From Rhynchopus euleeides (taxonomy: Eukaryota > Euglenozoa > Diplonemea > Diplonemida > Diplonemidae), in contig OY723242.1 of the NCBI GenBank assembly GCA_963210315.1, positions 372,001 to 436,000 on the forward strand: a stretch of 64,000 nt of DNA, given 5' to 3'. Positions within the stretch are counted from its first letter, which is position 1. The number at the start of each line of letters is the position of its first letter. Both the position numbers and the translations under genes were made by a program. Positions 1 through 9,325 of the stretch are shown here, piece after piece. The notes beneath the pieces were generated by a model, which had not been told where the DNA came from, did no database searches, and saw only the letters and a program-made list of their open reading frames with translations.

Positions 1-1253
1 GAAAAACGAGTCGCCTCGCAAACGAGAAGACACGTCTCTCAACACAGAGCAAATGCCCCTTTGTCCTTTGATGCGTTGGTGTGAACACGATAGCTCGACA
101 CAGAAAGGAAGCGGGGGCTGTTGGGCAGCAGTCCTGCGGGCCAGCGCATTGCAAATGTGACAATGTGGGGTGGGGGGGGTGGGGGTGGGGGGTATTGAAA
201 TAGAAGGAGGGGAAGGAAACACAAAGAATGACGCTCCCTTGGGGGCCTTCCCTCTAAAGTGCACACAAGTGAGCTGCCTGACAACATAGGCTGCAACCTG
301 ACACACTTTGACACAGACCGAAGGCCCCCTCTTCACTCGTTATGCAGGTCGTGTCTGCCCCGTGGGTGTGATCATCTAGGGGTTCTGTGCCAGTTCTGTA
401 CCAGATCTGGGGGATTCCAGGATCACACCACAAGGATGATGCAATGTGAGGGTCGGAGGGATGCGCTCTGGGTCAAACTGTGGCAGGTTGCCAGACTTGT
501 CACCTCCTTTATTGCGAGGCTGGTTCGCTATGCTAGCGCTTCTGAGTGAAGGCCCCAGGGAGGGACGGAAGGGAATACGACAAGCCGGAGTCGAGTAGGC
601 AGACGACAGACGACGCCTGCTGGGATAGGAGTGGGGGCGACGCACAATCAGCCGATCCCTTCTGCCAAGGGGCTTGGGGGTGGGGGGCGCCTATTCTGTG
701 TGAGTGATTTACCCCTCTCCTCTGCCCGGCAGCGGCAACGCTGCCTCATCAGCGGGAAGGGAGACAGTGTCGAGACAGTGCCGATCAAGAGCCGCTAGCC
801 CCGAAGTAGAGGTTCCACTGCTTTGTAATGCTCGTCCATCCCTCGAAGTCGAGGTTGTGCGGCTCAACGAAGAGCCTGAATACGGCGACTTGGGTGGAGG
901 CGCTGATGTGGGAGCAGATGATGCATGGAGGGGGGCGGGTGGGGGTGGGGGCGTTGAAGACTGCCACGCATCACAGTGTGGCACAGAGGGAAGGGCACCC
1001 TCGGCTTTCCGCACGTCAGGGCGAAGCCACCTCACCCCCACACGCAGGAGGGCACGCACTGCATACCTTTGCACGGAGGCCGTGGCGAAGGGGAAGCGTC
1101 GCTTGACGTGCTTCGCAGAGAGAGAAAGAATCAACGGCATGCTGGGTTTCAACTCTGACCACAGCCTGCTTGCCACGGGGGTTGCGGCTCGCATAGGTGG
1201 CTGCGGGCTTCAAAGTCAGCAGCGTCTCTTGTTCTTGCGATGATGGATGCAGC
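1..1253. other. Intergenic region, no supported gene
   Basis: No convincing coding region is seen. There is a G-rich run near 168-195 that could form a quadruplex. Around 300-560 lie pieces resembling the short 'gaaggcccc' MITE family found elsewhere in the window. Overlapping open frames at 704-1243 (plus) and 709-1194 (minus) are low-complexity and have no recognisable domain. Positions 60-115 resemble part of the MITE at 43680-44391. Confidence 0.5.
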
Positions 1254-2045
1254 TCATGGAAAGGCGGCAGCAAGGACGTCGCTGTCGCGGCGCAGCGGGG
1301 CAGAAGCGTGGATGAAGGCGTCTGGGTCGGCACGCACAGCCGCCAGCACCACCTCCTTGTCGCAGCACAGCGCTGTGGGTGCGTACTGAAGGGCACGTCC
1401 CTCCTGGCGCACAGCCGCCAGCACCACCTCACGCTTGGTCCACAGTGTGTGGTCGGCGAAGCACAGCGCACTGCCGCAACTCGTCACGGCTGCGAGGACC
1501 ACCTCCTCGTCACCACAGAACACAGGATCGGCGAACTGCAGAGCAGCGCCGTGTGCACGAGCCGCTTGAAGCACAACCGACCTGTCGCTTCGCAGTGAAG
1601 GGTCAGCGTACTGCAGCGCCCTCCCGTCCTGCAACACGGCCGCCAGTTGAAGCTCCTTGTCACGGCACAGTGAAGCACTGGCGTACTGAAGTGCCCGCCC
1701 GCACTTGCGTACGGCTGCAAGCATGAAGTCTCGGTTGGCACGGAACGAAGGGTCGGCGGATCTAAGAGCAAACCCGTCAGTGTGTGTGGCTGCGAGCACC
1801 ACATCCTCGTCCTGAAGGAATGTCTCGTCAGCATATGTGAGTGCCCAATTTGAGGACTTCACAGCAGCAAGGACGACCTCGCGATCCTTGCGCAGGTTGG
1901 ATGAAGCATGCTGCAAAACGTCACCCTCCTTCCGCACAGCTGTGAGGACCACATCTCTGTTGCTGCGGATCGACTCGTCACAGGACCGCAAGGCACGCGG
2001 GTCCTGTGCCACCGCAGCAAGCTGCACCTCCCTGTCGCTGGACAC
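1254..2045 (-). CDS. DUF4116 protein copy A, C-terminal part (split gene)
   Basis: This is the 3' portion of gene A. Its frame resumes at the repeat beginning SSDREVQLAAV and runs through about nine DUF4116-type units (pattern xALxxAxxxLxxDREVVLAAV), ending at a TGA after AAAFP. Copies B and C continue past this point with a basic tail, so A has lost the tail by a small indel just before the stop. The upstream half is at 2568-3998, and a 526-bp element lies between them. The last hundred residues are almost identical to the other copies, which suggests recent duplication or gene conversion. The molecular function of DUF4116 is unknown. The two halves could still be joined if the insertion is spliced as an intron; otherwise this is a pseudogene fragment. 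Confidence 0.7.
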   Translation of the reverse strand: MSSDREVQLAAVAQDPRALRSCDESIRSNRDVVLTAVRKEGDVLQHASSNLRKDREVVLAAVKSSNWALTYADETFLQDEDVVLAATHTDGFALRSADPSFRANRDFMLAAVRKCGRALQYASASLCRDKELQLAAVLQDGRALQYADPSLRSDRSVVLQAARAHGAALQFADPVFCGDEEVVLAAVTSCGSALCFADHTLWTKREVVLAAVRQEGRALQYAPTALCCDKEVVLAAVRADPDAFIHASAPLRRDSDVLAAAFP

Positions 2046-2046
2046 A

Positions 2047-2572
2047 TTAGTTGGGTTTGAACCGAACGAGGTCCGACCCCGGCCCGTCGGCCACAGGTCC
2101 GAGCTAGCCTGTCGAGCAGGCTATCCAGCGTCCGTCCGGCATGCGTGTGTGGGGGTGGGGAAGGGAAAAGACACACGGGACACACACCGGTGTTAGATTT
2201 AAAAATGGAAGCTAGAAGGGCACACACCACAGGACGGCAGGGGGCTGATGGCAGCCCCCTACCCGCCCCCTCAGACGGAGTGAAGAAGTGTAGCTAAGCT
2301 ACTAGCAAACGAATGCCCGAAGGCCTCTCAAGCAGTGTGACTGGCAATTGCCTCGTAACCTGCGAGCCGACGAGCGCCAGCTGTTGCGTGCACCACGGGT
2401 AAAAGGGAAATCACAAACACCACAACATCAATAACGCTCAAAGCTGCGAAAAAGGGCCCCCCGCTGTATTGAAATAGGGCACGCAGCGGAAAAATGAACG
2501 GATCTTCGCCGGTCTCTACCCTCACCGTTACCGGGGTTCGCCACGTGGAGGCGCCCGTTCAAAAGGTTCACC
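2047..2572 (-). mobile_element. 526-bp SINE-like insertion in gene A, 20-bp target duplication
   Basis: The insertion is flanked by the 20-bp direct repeat CCTCCCTGTCGCTGGACACA at 2027-2046 and 2573-2592. Copies C, E and F hold the single uninterrupted site. An internal stretch (about 2420-2500) is clearly related to the poly(T)/poly(A) SINE copies at 40212, 43824 and 52932: it shares the 'accacaacatcaataa', 'gaaagggcccc' and 'gggcac(a)cagcggaaaa' blocks. Near the right end it shares 'ccacgtggaggcgcc' with the 832-bp element in gene H. A nearly identical copy sits at the same site in H. Orientation is inferred from the SINE relatives. Confidence 0.85.
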
Positions 2573-3998
2573 CCTCCCTGTCGCTGGACACAGAGGGGTC
2601 GGCGTTCTCCAAGGCACGTCCCTGCAGCTTGACACACTGCAGCACGAAGTCTCTGTTGGTGCGAAGCGAGGTGTCTGCCTCTCTGAGCACCGCTGGGTCA
2701 CGCTGTACACCTGCCAGCACCACCTCCTCGTCCTGCTTCAGGTGTGAGGGTGCACAGGACAGTGCAGCAGATTGACCCCACTCTACTCTGCTGTGCATCG
2801 CAGCGAGCACCACCTCCCTGTCGCCCTGCAGGGAAGGGTCGGCGTGTTCGAGTGCCTCGGGGTAGGTTTCGACTGCTGCAAGGATAAGGTCTCGGTTTTG
2901 CTGAATCGGCACATCTGAGCACGGCACCTTCAGCTTGAGACGGCCGAACACATCACCATTCCACAGAACAGCCTCGTGTTGAAACTCCGTGTCGTGGCGC
3001 AGTGCATCAGATGCCAGATCGAAGATGCTACCGAAGGTACTGCCCATGGTAGGACCCCACCGACGCACGGCAGCCAGCATTACCTCGCTGTCGTCACGCA
3101 GTGCCTCAGAAGCAGCAGCAGTGGATAACTCCGACATCCTGATGGAACGGAAGACAAGCGCCTTCTCGTTGCGCAGTGCAGCACTTGCGTGCTGGAGACC
3201 ACCCTGATTCAGTGCAACACATGGGTAAGGGAGACCACCACATGCCGCCATGACCACCTGCCTGTCGTTGCGGAGGGACTCACAGGCGTACCGGAGTGCG
3301 TTGCCGTTGATTTGGACTGCCGCCATGACGACCTCCCTGTCAGCCTGCAGCGCTGCATCGACATGCTTGAGTGCGTCACCCCTGCGCTGCACAAGAGTGA
3401 GGACGAAGGGCTTGTTGCTGAGCAGTGCAGCTGAGACAAACAGGAGAACGGATGAGCACAAGGAAGACACCACGGGCAGCACAACACCCTCATCCGCACG
3501 GAGATCTTCTGAAGCGTGTTGAAATGCGGAATAGTTGCTCTGCACTGCTGTGGTGACGATGTGTCTGTCACTGCGGAATGAGTCATCGAGGTGCTGCAAC
3601 GCGGTGCCGTCACACTGCACCATCGCAAGCGCCACATCACGCAGACGCAGTGCCCAGGCAGGTATGGTCTTCATATCGAACCGGGGCCCAGAATTCCACG
3701 GATTGTCACGCCTTTGCTGCTGCAACATCTCAACGAAGCGAGCACCCGTGAGGGCGACGTCGATGGAGCACCCGTGGGAGACAGGTGCGGCACCGGACAG
3801 AGGTGTGCTGTCGTCGAGCACCACCCCATCCACCGAGAGCTCCACGTCCTCGGGAAGCGCGTCGGGAGGGGACCCGAGCACCACGTCGAGTGCGTTTGCC
3901 TTGAGATGAACCGGGGTGTCGCCCTCCCCGATGTGCACCGCATGCTGCTCCCCAGTGAGGTTGTCCTTCAGGAACACCTCCATTGATTTACCTGACAT
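2568..3998 (-). CDS. DUF4116 protein copy A, N-terminal part (split gene)
   Basis: This part runs from MSGKSMEVFLKD, through a ubiquitin-like region (residues about 6-82), into about fifteen DUF4116-type repeats, and stops as soon as the frame enters the inserted element (SSDREG then stop). The start is the ATG at 3998, shared by all paralogues. The protein is closest to B at the N-terminus, but its middle repeats differ. One unit is stretched: 'GGLPYPCVALNQGGLQHAS' replaces the shorter GDGLKHAS of B. Function is unknown; tandem repeat proteins of this sort usually form helical scaffolds. Whether the gene is active depends on whether the 2047-2572 insertion is spliced out. Confidence 0.75.
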   Translation of the reverse strand: MSGKSMEVFLKDNLTGEQHAVHIGEGDTPVHLKANALDVVLGSPPDALPEDVELSVDGVVLDDSTPLSGAAPVSHGCSIDVALTGARFVEMLQQQRRDNPWNSGPRFDMKTIPAWALRLRDVALAMVQCDGTALQHLDDSFRSDRHIVTTAVQSNYSAFQHASEDLRADEGVVLPVVSSLCSSVLLFVSAALLSNKPFVLTLVQRRGDALKHVDAALQADREVVMAAVQINGNALRYACESLRNDRQVVMAACGGLPYPCVALNQGGLQHASAALRNEKALVFRSIRMSELSTAAASEALRDDSEVMLAAVRRWGPTMGSTFGSIFDLASDALRHDTEFQHEAVLWNGDVFGRLKLKVPCSDVPIQQNRDLILAAVETYPEALEHADPSLQGDREVVLAAMHSRVEWGQSAALSCAPSHLKQDEEVVLAGVQRDPAVLREADTSLRTNRDFVLQCVKLQGRALENADPSVSSDREG

Positions 3999-4046
3999 GT
4001 TTGCTCTTGCCTGTGTGTCTGGTAGTGGTGGTGGTGTGTGGCGAAC

Positions 4047-4172
4047 TCACGGGGAGGTGAAAATGCAATCCCAAAAGCAGACACACACATCCACCCCATC
4101 CACGGAGAGCTCCACGTCCTCGGGAAGCGCGTCGGGAGGGGACCCGAGCACCTCCATTCCTTCTCCTGACAT
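4047..4172 (-). pseudogene. Truncated ubiquitin-like N-terminus of a DUF4116 gene
   Basis: A 41-residue frame starts MSGEGMEV and jumps directly to LGSPPDALPEDVELSVDGV, so about 32 codons present in the full genes are missing between MEV and LGS. It then runs into unrelated sequence and stops. The deletion joins two gaggtg/gtgctcg-like sites, consistent with a short-homology deletion. It lies directly upstream of gene A and is repeated upstream of B (6920-7045), so it was copied together with the unit. It is a relic or a tiny peptide gene; relic is more likely. Confidence 0.65.
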
Positions 4173-4484
4173 CCTTCGGTCTGGTGGTGGTGGTGTGACG
4201 AACTCACGGGGCGGTGCAACCACTGCAATCCCAAGACAACACCCCTCATTGTGGGGCGTGGGGTGGGGTGGTGTGCACAACACACACAAGCGAGGGGAGT
4301 GATGGGCAGGGGCTGGGATGTCGCACCGAAGGTGCGGAAATGCAGCGATAGGGGAAGTGCTAGGTGCTTGCCGTCACACACAGTCTTAGTCGCCTGCCAA
4401 TCACACACCAACACTTCCGCAGGCAAAACTTTCTGTGTGTGTCGTGCGATCAACGAAAAACTTTTTCTCGTTTACCGACCACCC

Positions 4485-4572
4485 CCCGTGTATATGTCAC
4501 CCCCCCAAAAGGTGTGTTATCCCCCTCCCGATTTTTGCACCTGGGGAGGGTGACGTATACACGGGGGGTGGT
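4485..4572. repeat. Small hairpin or MITE-like inverted repeat
   Basis: Two arms of about 24 bp (accaccccccgtgtatatgt... and its near-perfect complement ending ...cggggggtggt) flank a loop of about 40 bp. The left arm alone recurs at 7348-7375 and the right half alone at 12572-12630, so the palindrome is broken in the other duplicated spacers. Confidence 0.7.
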
Positions 4573-4645
4573 AGGTACCTTTCGTATTTCTTCACGAATG
4601 ATCCTGCACGACTCCAGATATATTTTTCGTGAATGCGTCACCGCA

Positions 4646-6871
4646 CTACTTTTGCACGATTCGTCTGACAAGTCTGCAACACTTCCGCCGTCTCTTGTTC
4701 TGATGTAGCTCAGGGAAGGCTAGAGCAACGACGTTGCTGTCGCGGCGCAGCGGGGCACACGCGTGGATAAAGGCGCCTGGGTCGGCACGCACAGCCGCCA
4801 GCACCACCTCCTTGTCGCAGCACAGCGCTGTGGGGGCGTACTGAAGGGCACGTCCCTCCTGGCGCACAGCCGCCAGCACCACCTCACGCTTGTTCCACAG
4901 TGTGTGGTCGGCGAAGCGCAGCGCACTGCCGCAACTCGTCACGGCTGCGAGGACCACCTCCTCGTCACCACAGAACACAGGATCGGCGAACTGCAGAGCA
5001 CCGCCGTGTGCACGAGCCGCTTGAAGCACAACCGACCTGTCGCTTCGCAGTGAAGGGTCAGCGTACTGCAGCGCCCTCCCGTCCTGCAACACGGCCGCCA
5101 GTTGAAGCTCCTTGTCACGGCACAGTGAAGCACTGGCGTAGTGAAGAGCGCACCCGCACTTGCGTACGGCTGCAAACATGAAGTCTCGGTTGCTGAGGAA
5201 TGAAGGATCGGCGTATTGAAGAGCAAACCCGTCAGTGTGTGTGGCTGCGAGCACCACATCCTCGTCCTGAAGGAATGTCACCTCAACACATCCGAGCGCA
5301 GACTGCGAGGACTTCACAGCAGCAAGCACGACCTCACGATCCTTGCGCAGGTTGGATGAAGCGTACTGCAAAGCATCACCATCCTTCCGCACGGCTGTGA
5401 GGACCACATCTCTGTTGCTGCGGATCGACTCATCACAGTACGCCAAGGCACGCGGGTCCTGTGCCACCGCAGCAAGCTGCACCTCCCTGTCGCTACGAAC
5501 AGAGGGGCCGGCGTACCACAAGGCACGTCCCTGCAGCTTGACACACTGCAGCACGAAGTCTCTGTTGGTGCGAAGGAAAACATCTGCTTGTTGGAGCACC
5601 TGTGGGTCACGCCGCACACCTGCCAGCACCACCTCCTCGTCCTTCTTCAGGTGTGAGGGTGCATAGTACAGTGCAAGAGAGTGACCCCGCATCGCTCTGC
5701 TGTGCATCGCAGCGAGCACCACCTCCCTGTCGCCCTGCAGGAAAGGGTCGGCATGCTTGAGTGCCTCAGGGTAGGTCTCGACTGCTGCAAGGATAAGGTC
5801 TCGGTCTTGGTGAAGCACATCTGAGCGCGGCTCCTCCTGACTGCGGATGGCCCCCAACAGCACACCGTGCCACAGCACAGCCTCGCTTTGGAATTCCGTG
5901 TCAAGGCGCAGTGCATCAGATGCCTGTTGGAAGGCTAATCGCGAAAAGCGCGCAACTGTCATCACCACCTCTCTGTCGTTACACAGTGCCCCAGAAGTAG
6001 CCTGGAAGCCCCCGAACCACGACTGTGCCGACATCCTGATGGCACGGAGAACAAGCTCCTTGTCATTGCGCAGTGCAGCACTTGCGTGCTTGAGACCATC
6101 TCCACTACCTGCGGCCATGACCACCTGCCTGTCGTTGCGGAGGGACTCACAGGCGTACTCGAGTGCATCGCGATTCCTTTGGACTGCCGCCATGACGACC
6201 TCCCTGTCGGCCTGCAGCGATGCGTCGACATGCTTGAATGCATCACCCCTGCGCTGCACAAGGGCGAGGACGAAGGGTTTGTTGCTGAGCAGTGCAGGTG
6301 GTACAAACTCGAGTCTGGATGAAGCCAGGAAAGCCATCAGCGCGACGTCCTCGTCCTCACGCAGGTATTCGGAAGCGTGTTGAAGTGCGTCAGGATAACT
6401 GCGGACCGCTGTGGTGACGATGTGTCTGTCATTGCGTAATGACTCATCGAGGTGCTGCAACGCCTCGCCATCACACTGCACCACCACAAGCGCCACATCA
6501 CGCAGACGCAGTGCCCAGGCCGGTATGGTGCTCATGTCAAAGCCCCCGTCAGACCCATCGTCAGACTCCTCCGTGTTGTCGCGCAAGTGATCCTCCAACA
6601 CCTTCACGAAGCGAGCACCCGTGAGGGCGACGTCGATGGAGCACCCGTGGGAGACAGGTGCGGCACCGGACAGAGGTGTGCTGTCGTCGAGCACCACCCC
6701 ATCCACCGAGAGCTCCACGTCCTCGGGAAGCGCGTCGGGAGGGGACCCGAGCACCACGTCGAGTGCGTTTGCCTTGAGATGAACCGGGGTGTCGCCCTCC
6801 CCGATGTGCACCGCATGCTGCTCCCCAGTGAGGTTGTCCTTCAGGAACACCTCCATTGATTTACCTGACAT
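4646..6871 (-). CDS. DUF4116 repeat protein with ubiquitin-like N-terminus, copy B (intact)
   Basis: This is an uninterrupted 741-residue protein and serves as the reference copy. Residues 6-82 (MEVFLKD ... ELSVDGVVLDDSTPLS ... CSIDVAL) follow the beta-strand and loop order of a ubiquitin-like fold. This is inferred by eye: there is a Lxx-G-x-xLxD-x-x-xLS stretch as in ubiquitin, but no diglycine end. Residues 94-112 are an acidic linker. From residue 119 to about 715, roughly 25 units of 23-26 residues match DUF4116, with invariant AL, A and DREVVLAAV positions. A basic tail (ELHQNKRRRKCC...) closes the protein. No signal peptide or membrane segment is visible, so it is probably intracellular. 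The start ATG is shared with all paralogues and lies 13 nt after a candidate 40-nt 5' intron. Biochemical role unknown. Confidence 0.85.
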   Translation of the reverse strand: MSGKSMEVFLKDNLTGEQHAVHIGEGDTPVHLKANALDVVLGSPPDALPEDVELSVDGVVLDDSTPLSGAAPVSHGCSIDVALTGARFVKVLEDHLRDNTEESDDGSDGGFDMSTIPAWALRLRDVALVVVQCDGEALQHLDESLRNDRHIVTTAVRSYPDALQHASEYLREDEDVALMAFLASSRLEFVPPALLSNKPFVLALVQRRGDAFKHVDASLQADREVVMAAVQRNRDALEYACESLRNDRQVVMAAGSGDGLKHASAALRNDKELVLRAIRMSAQSWFGGFQATSGALCNDREVVMTVARFSRLAFQQASDALRLDTEFQSEAVLWHGVLLGAIRSQEEPRSDVLHQDRDLILAAVETYPEALKHADPFLQGDREVVLAAMHSRAMRGHSLALYYAPSHLKKDEEVVLAGVRRDPQVLQQADVFLRTNRDFVLQCVKLQGRALWYAGPSVRSDREVQLAAVAQDPRALAYCDESIRSNRDVVLTAVRKDGDALQYASSNLRKDREVVLAAVKSSQSALGCVEVTFLQDEDVVLAATHTDGFALQYADPSFLSNRDFMFAAVRKCGCALHYASASLCRDKELQLAAVLQDGRALQYADPSLRSDRSVVLQAARAHGGALQFADPVFCGDEEVVLAAVTSCGSALRFADHTLWNKREVVLAAVRQEGRALQYAPTALCCDKEVVLAAVRADPGAFIHACAPLRRDSNVVALAFPELHQNKRRRKCCRLVRRIVQK

Positions 6872-6883
6872 GTTTGCTCTTGC

Positions 6884-6923
6884 CTGTGTGTCTGGTAGTG
6901 GTGGTGGTGTGTGGCGAACTCAC
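6884..6923 (-). other. Candidate 40-nt 5'-UTR intron upstream of copy B
   Basis: Read on the minus strand the segment begins GTGAGT and ends ACACACAG, with a CA-rich interior. The same two ends, with an interior of variable length (about 39-43 nt in total), stand just upstream of the ATG in all eight DUF4116 copies (for example 14935-14977 before C). Conserved ends with a drifting middle fit a very short intron. No transcript evidence is available, and such a length is unusual. Confidence 0.35.
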
Positions 6924-7045
6924 GGGGAGGTGAAAATGCAATCCCAAAAGCAGACACACACATCCACCCCATCCACCGAGAGCTCCACGTCCTCGGGAAG
7001 CGCGTCGGGAGGGGACCCGAGCACCTCCATTCCTTCTCCTGACAT
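6920..7045 (-). pseudogene. Second truncated ubiquitin-like N-terminus relic
   Basis: Same structure as the relic at 4047-4172: MSGEGMEV is fused to LGSPPDALPEDV, followed by DVCVCFWDCIFTSP and a stop. The translated peptide is identical in both places, although one base differs in the shared block. The relic predates the duplication of the A/B unit. Confidence 0.65.
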
Positions 7046-7505
7046 CCTTCGGTCTGGTGGTGGTGGTGTGACGAACTCACGGGGCGGTGCAACCACTGCA
7101 ATCCCAAGACAACACCCCTCATTGTGGGGCGTGGGGTGGGGTGGTGTGCACAACACACACAAGCGAGGGGAGTGATGGGCAGGGGCTGGGGTGTCGCACC
7201 GAAGGTGCGGAAATGCAGCGATAGGGGAAGCGCTAGGTGCTTGCCGTCACACACAGTCTTATGCGCCTGCCAATCACACACCAACACTTCCGCAGGCAAA
7301 ACTTTCTGTGTGTGTCGTGCGATCAACGAAAAACCTCTTCTCGTTTGCCGACCACCCCCCGTGTATATGTCACCCCCCTAAAAGGTGTGTTATCAGTTGG
7401 TGTAATTGACATCCCGTATTTCGTACTTCTTTCGTAAGGATTTTAGTGGTAGGGGTGTCGTTTTTTCCCCTGCTTTTTTGGCGGCTGGAGTGGCGTATTT
7501 TTTTT

Positions 7506-7625
7506 ACGCACACTTGTGAGCAGAAAATGTCACTCTACCACAGCCAAACGTGCTCCGCACACCACTAGCCTCCCCCATCACAGGAGTTGAGGTTTTGTGT
7601 GTGGAAGCGTCAACGCAAACTTTTT
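7506..7625 (+). repeat. Left terminal inverted repeat of the recombinase transposon
   Basis: Pairs with about 10710-10845 in reverse complement. The most conserved core is gtgtggaagcgtcaacgcaa (7599-7618), matched by ttgcgttgacgcttctacac at 10716-10735. The core also recurs in the 159-bp insertion of gene D and, slightly altered, at the ends of the MITE 43680-44391. Confidence 0.8.
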
Positions 7626-7685
7626 ATCAGGGAAGCGTTTAGGACACAGAGGAGGTATATCAGTCAGAAGAGGGGCGCCAAGGGG

Positions 7686-8280
7686 GCAGAGGGGAGATAC
7701 TTCAGCGGCTAGCACCGCACAGCACGGCAGAGGGGAGACACTTCAGCGGCTAGCACCGCGCAACACAGGCAGAGGGGAGATACTTCAGCGGCTCGCACCG
7801 CACTACACGGCAGAGGGGAGACACTTCAGCGGCTCGCACCGCGCAACACGGGCAGAGGGGAGATACTTCAGCGGCTCGCACCGCACAACACGGCAGAGGG
7901 GAGACACTTCAGCGGCTAGCACCGCGCAACACAGGCAGAGGGGAGATACTTCAGCGGCTCGCACCGCACAACACGGCAGAGGGGAGATACTTCAGCGGCT
8001 AGCACCGCACAACACAGGCAGAGGGGAGATACTTTAGCGGCTCGCACCGCACAACACGGCAGAGGGGAGACACTTCAGCGGCTAGCACCGCGCAACGCAG
8101 GCAGAGGGGGGATACTTCAGCGGCTCGCACCGCACAACACGGCAGAGGAGAGATACTTCAGCGGCTAGCACCGCACAACACAGGCAGAGGGGAGATACTT
8201 CAGCGGCTCGCATGGCACAACGCAGGCAGAGGGGAGATACTTCAGCGGCTAGAACCGCACAACACAGACAGAGGGGGCAG
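7686..8280 (+). repeat. Tandem repeat of 41-42 bp, about 14 copies
   Basis: The unit begins gcagaggggagatacttcag and continues cggctagcaccgcacaacac with small variants (agatac/agacac, tagc/tcgc). It fills the space between the left inverted end and ORF1 of the recombinase transposon. Subterminal repeats of this type are often recombinase or transposase binding sites; that role is inference here. It is not a CRISPR array, because there are no unique spacers. Confidence 0.9.
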
Positions 8281-8290
8281 GCATCAGGAG

Positions 8291-9325
8291 ATGGCAAGCT
8301 TCGACGCCGCCACGGCTGACTGGGACCGTATCCCGATTCCCCCGTTGGCCAAGACCGCAGCCGTCGCACCCCGGGCGGGCTGCGTCTTCCCCACCTGCGA
8401 CACCATCCACGGCGGCGGCGCCACAGCCCATTCGTGCCACACGTGCGGGCGTACGACGGTGCCGTCATGCCTGAGGAAGCGCATCCCGACGGCGGCGGCG
8501 AACGAGTGGCTGGAGATGTGGGGGGAAGTCGGGTGGACTTGCCCCGTGTGCACGTGGGAGGCCCTCGAGAGGGAGAGGGACGAAGCAGACGCCGAGATGT
8601 GGGACGGAGAGGAGTACGACGAGGAGTCCTCCAGCGAGAGGGTACCGGCGCCACCACCCAAGGAGGACACGAACGCCGCGGCTCTAGCCACCATCCTGCA
8701 GGAGATCCGGGAGCTCAGGAGCGAAGTGACAGGCCTGAGGGGGACGGTGGAGGAGCAGAAGAAGGAGATAGCTGAGCTGAAACTCAGCCAGAAGAAGGCC
8801 GACCAGGACCTCCCCGCGGGTTTCACGGCGCACGTCGTCTCGACTTGGGGAGACGCGCTGACAACGGCGAGCGGGCAGCGCCTTGTGAAGGCGGAGGTGA
8901 CGCGGGTGTTCCGCAAGGCGGAGCTGGAGAGCGGGCCAGACGCCCCCGATTGGCACCACGAGATGGCGTCGCGTTTCGAGCGGGTGTACGAAATGTTCGA
9001 CCTAATCAAGCAGACAAACGATGTTGCCCCCTTCGTGACACCACTCCACAAAGTCATCGTCGAGATGAACAGCTACGCACTGCTGCGAGGCCGCGCGGGG
9101 GCGCGCCACTACCAGGGGAAGGCGAAGGCCCTATCACCCTCCGACTACACGGTTGCCCTCCACAGGAGGTTCATCGAAGAGGGCAGAGCCAAGCAAGAGG
9201 CAGTGTGGGCAAAAGCGGAGGCGAAGGCCGAAGACAGATCGGAGCCATACCGGCTCCCAAGCAAGGGCAGGGGCCGGAGCGCGGGAAAGGGACGCGCGTC
9301 GAAGGGACTCGGGAAGCGGAACTGA
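8291..9325 (+). CDS. Transposon ORF1: Zn-finger, coiled-coil, basic-tail protein
   Basis: 344 residues from the ATG right after the tandem repeat. Cys and His cluster at the N-terminus (C31, C36, H40, H47, C49, C52, C60, then W82-x-C84-x2-C87), a spacing like PHD or RING-type cross-brace zinc fingers. An acidic stretch lies at 98-113, a heptad-like coiled coil at about 131-170, and a Lys/Arg/Gly-rich tail at 318-344 that could bind nucleic acid. It ends in TGA at 9323-9325. The same frame continues without another stop into the recombinase ORF, so this may be the front part of a readthrough fusion. No family assignment; a DNA-binding or assembly role for the element is inferred. Confidence 0.75.
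   Translation: MASFDAATADWDRIPIPPLAKTAAVAPRAGCVFPTCDTIHGGGATAHSCHTCGRTTVPSCLRKRIPTAAANEWLEMWGEVGWTCPVCTWEALERERDEADAEMWDGEEYDEESSSERVPAPPPKEDTNAAALATILQEIRELRSEVTGLRGTVEEQKKEIAELKLSQKKADQDLPAGFTAHVVSTWGDALTTASGQRLVKAEVTRVFRKAELESGPDAPDWHHEMASRFERVYEMFDLIKQTNDVAPFVTPLHKVIVEMNSYALLRGRAGARHYQGKAKALSPSDYTVALHRRFIEEGRAKQEAVWAKAEAKAEDRSEPYRLPSKGRGRSAGKGRASKGLGKRN

Larger units (their letters stand above)
3999..4645. other. Upstream region of A and downstream region of B, duplicated spacer
   Basis: Positions 3999-4510 are nearly identical to 6872-7380 upstream of B, so the A and B units are a tandem duplication. The spacer holds the mini-intron candidate just upstream of the A start, a truncated N-terminal gene fragment (4047-4172), and a hairpin at 4485-4572 whose arms read 'accaccccccgtgtatatgt' and its complement. 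Confidence 0.7.
6872..7499. other. Upstream region of B, duplicated spacer
   Basis: The first 510 bases match 3999-4510 closely (see that entry). Beyond 7385 the sequence is AT-richer, with runs of T ending at the edge of the recombinase transposon. No gene is seen apart from the relic at 6920-7045. Confidence 0.6.

Noticed and set aside
7686..8280. CRISPR-like array
   Set aside because: Units are contiguous with no unique spacers, and the genome is eukaryotic.
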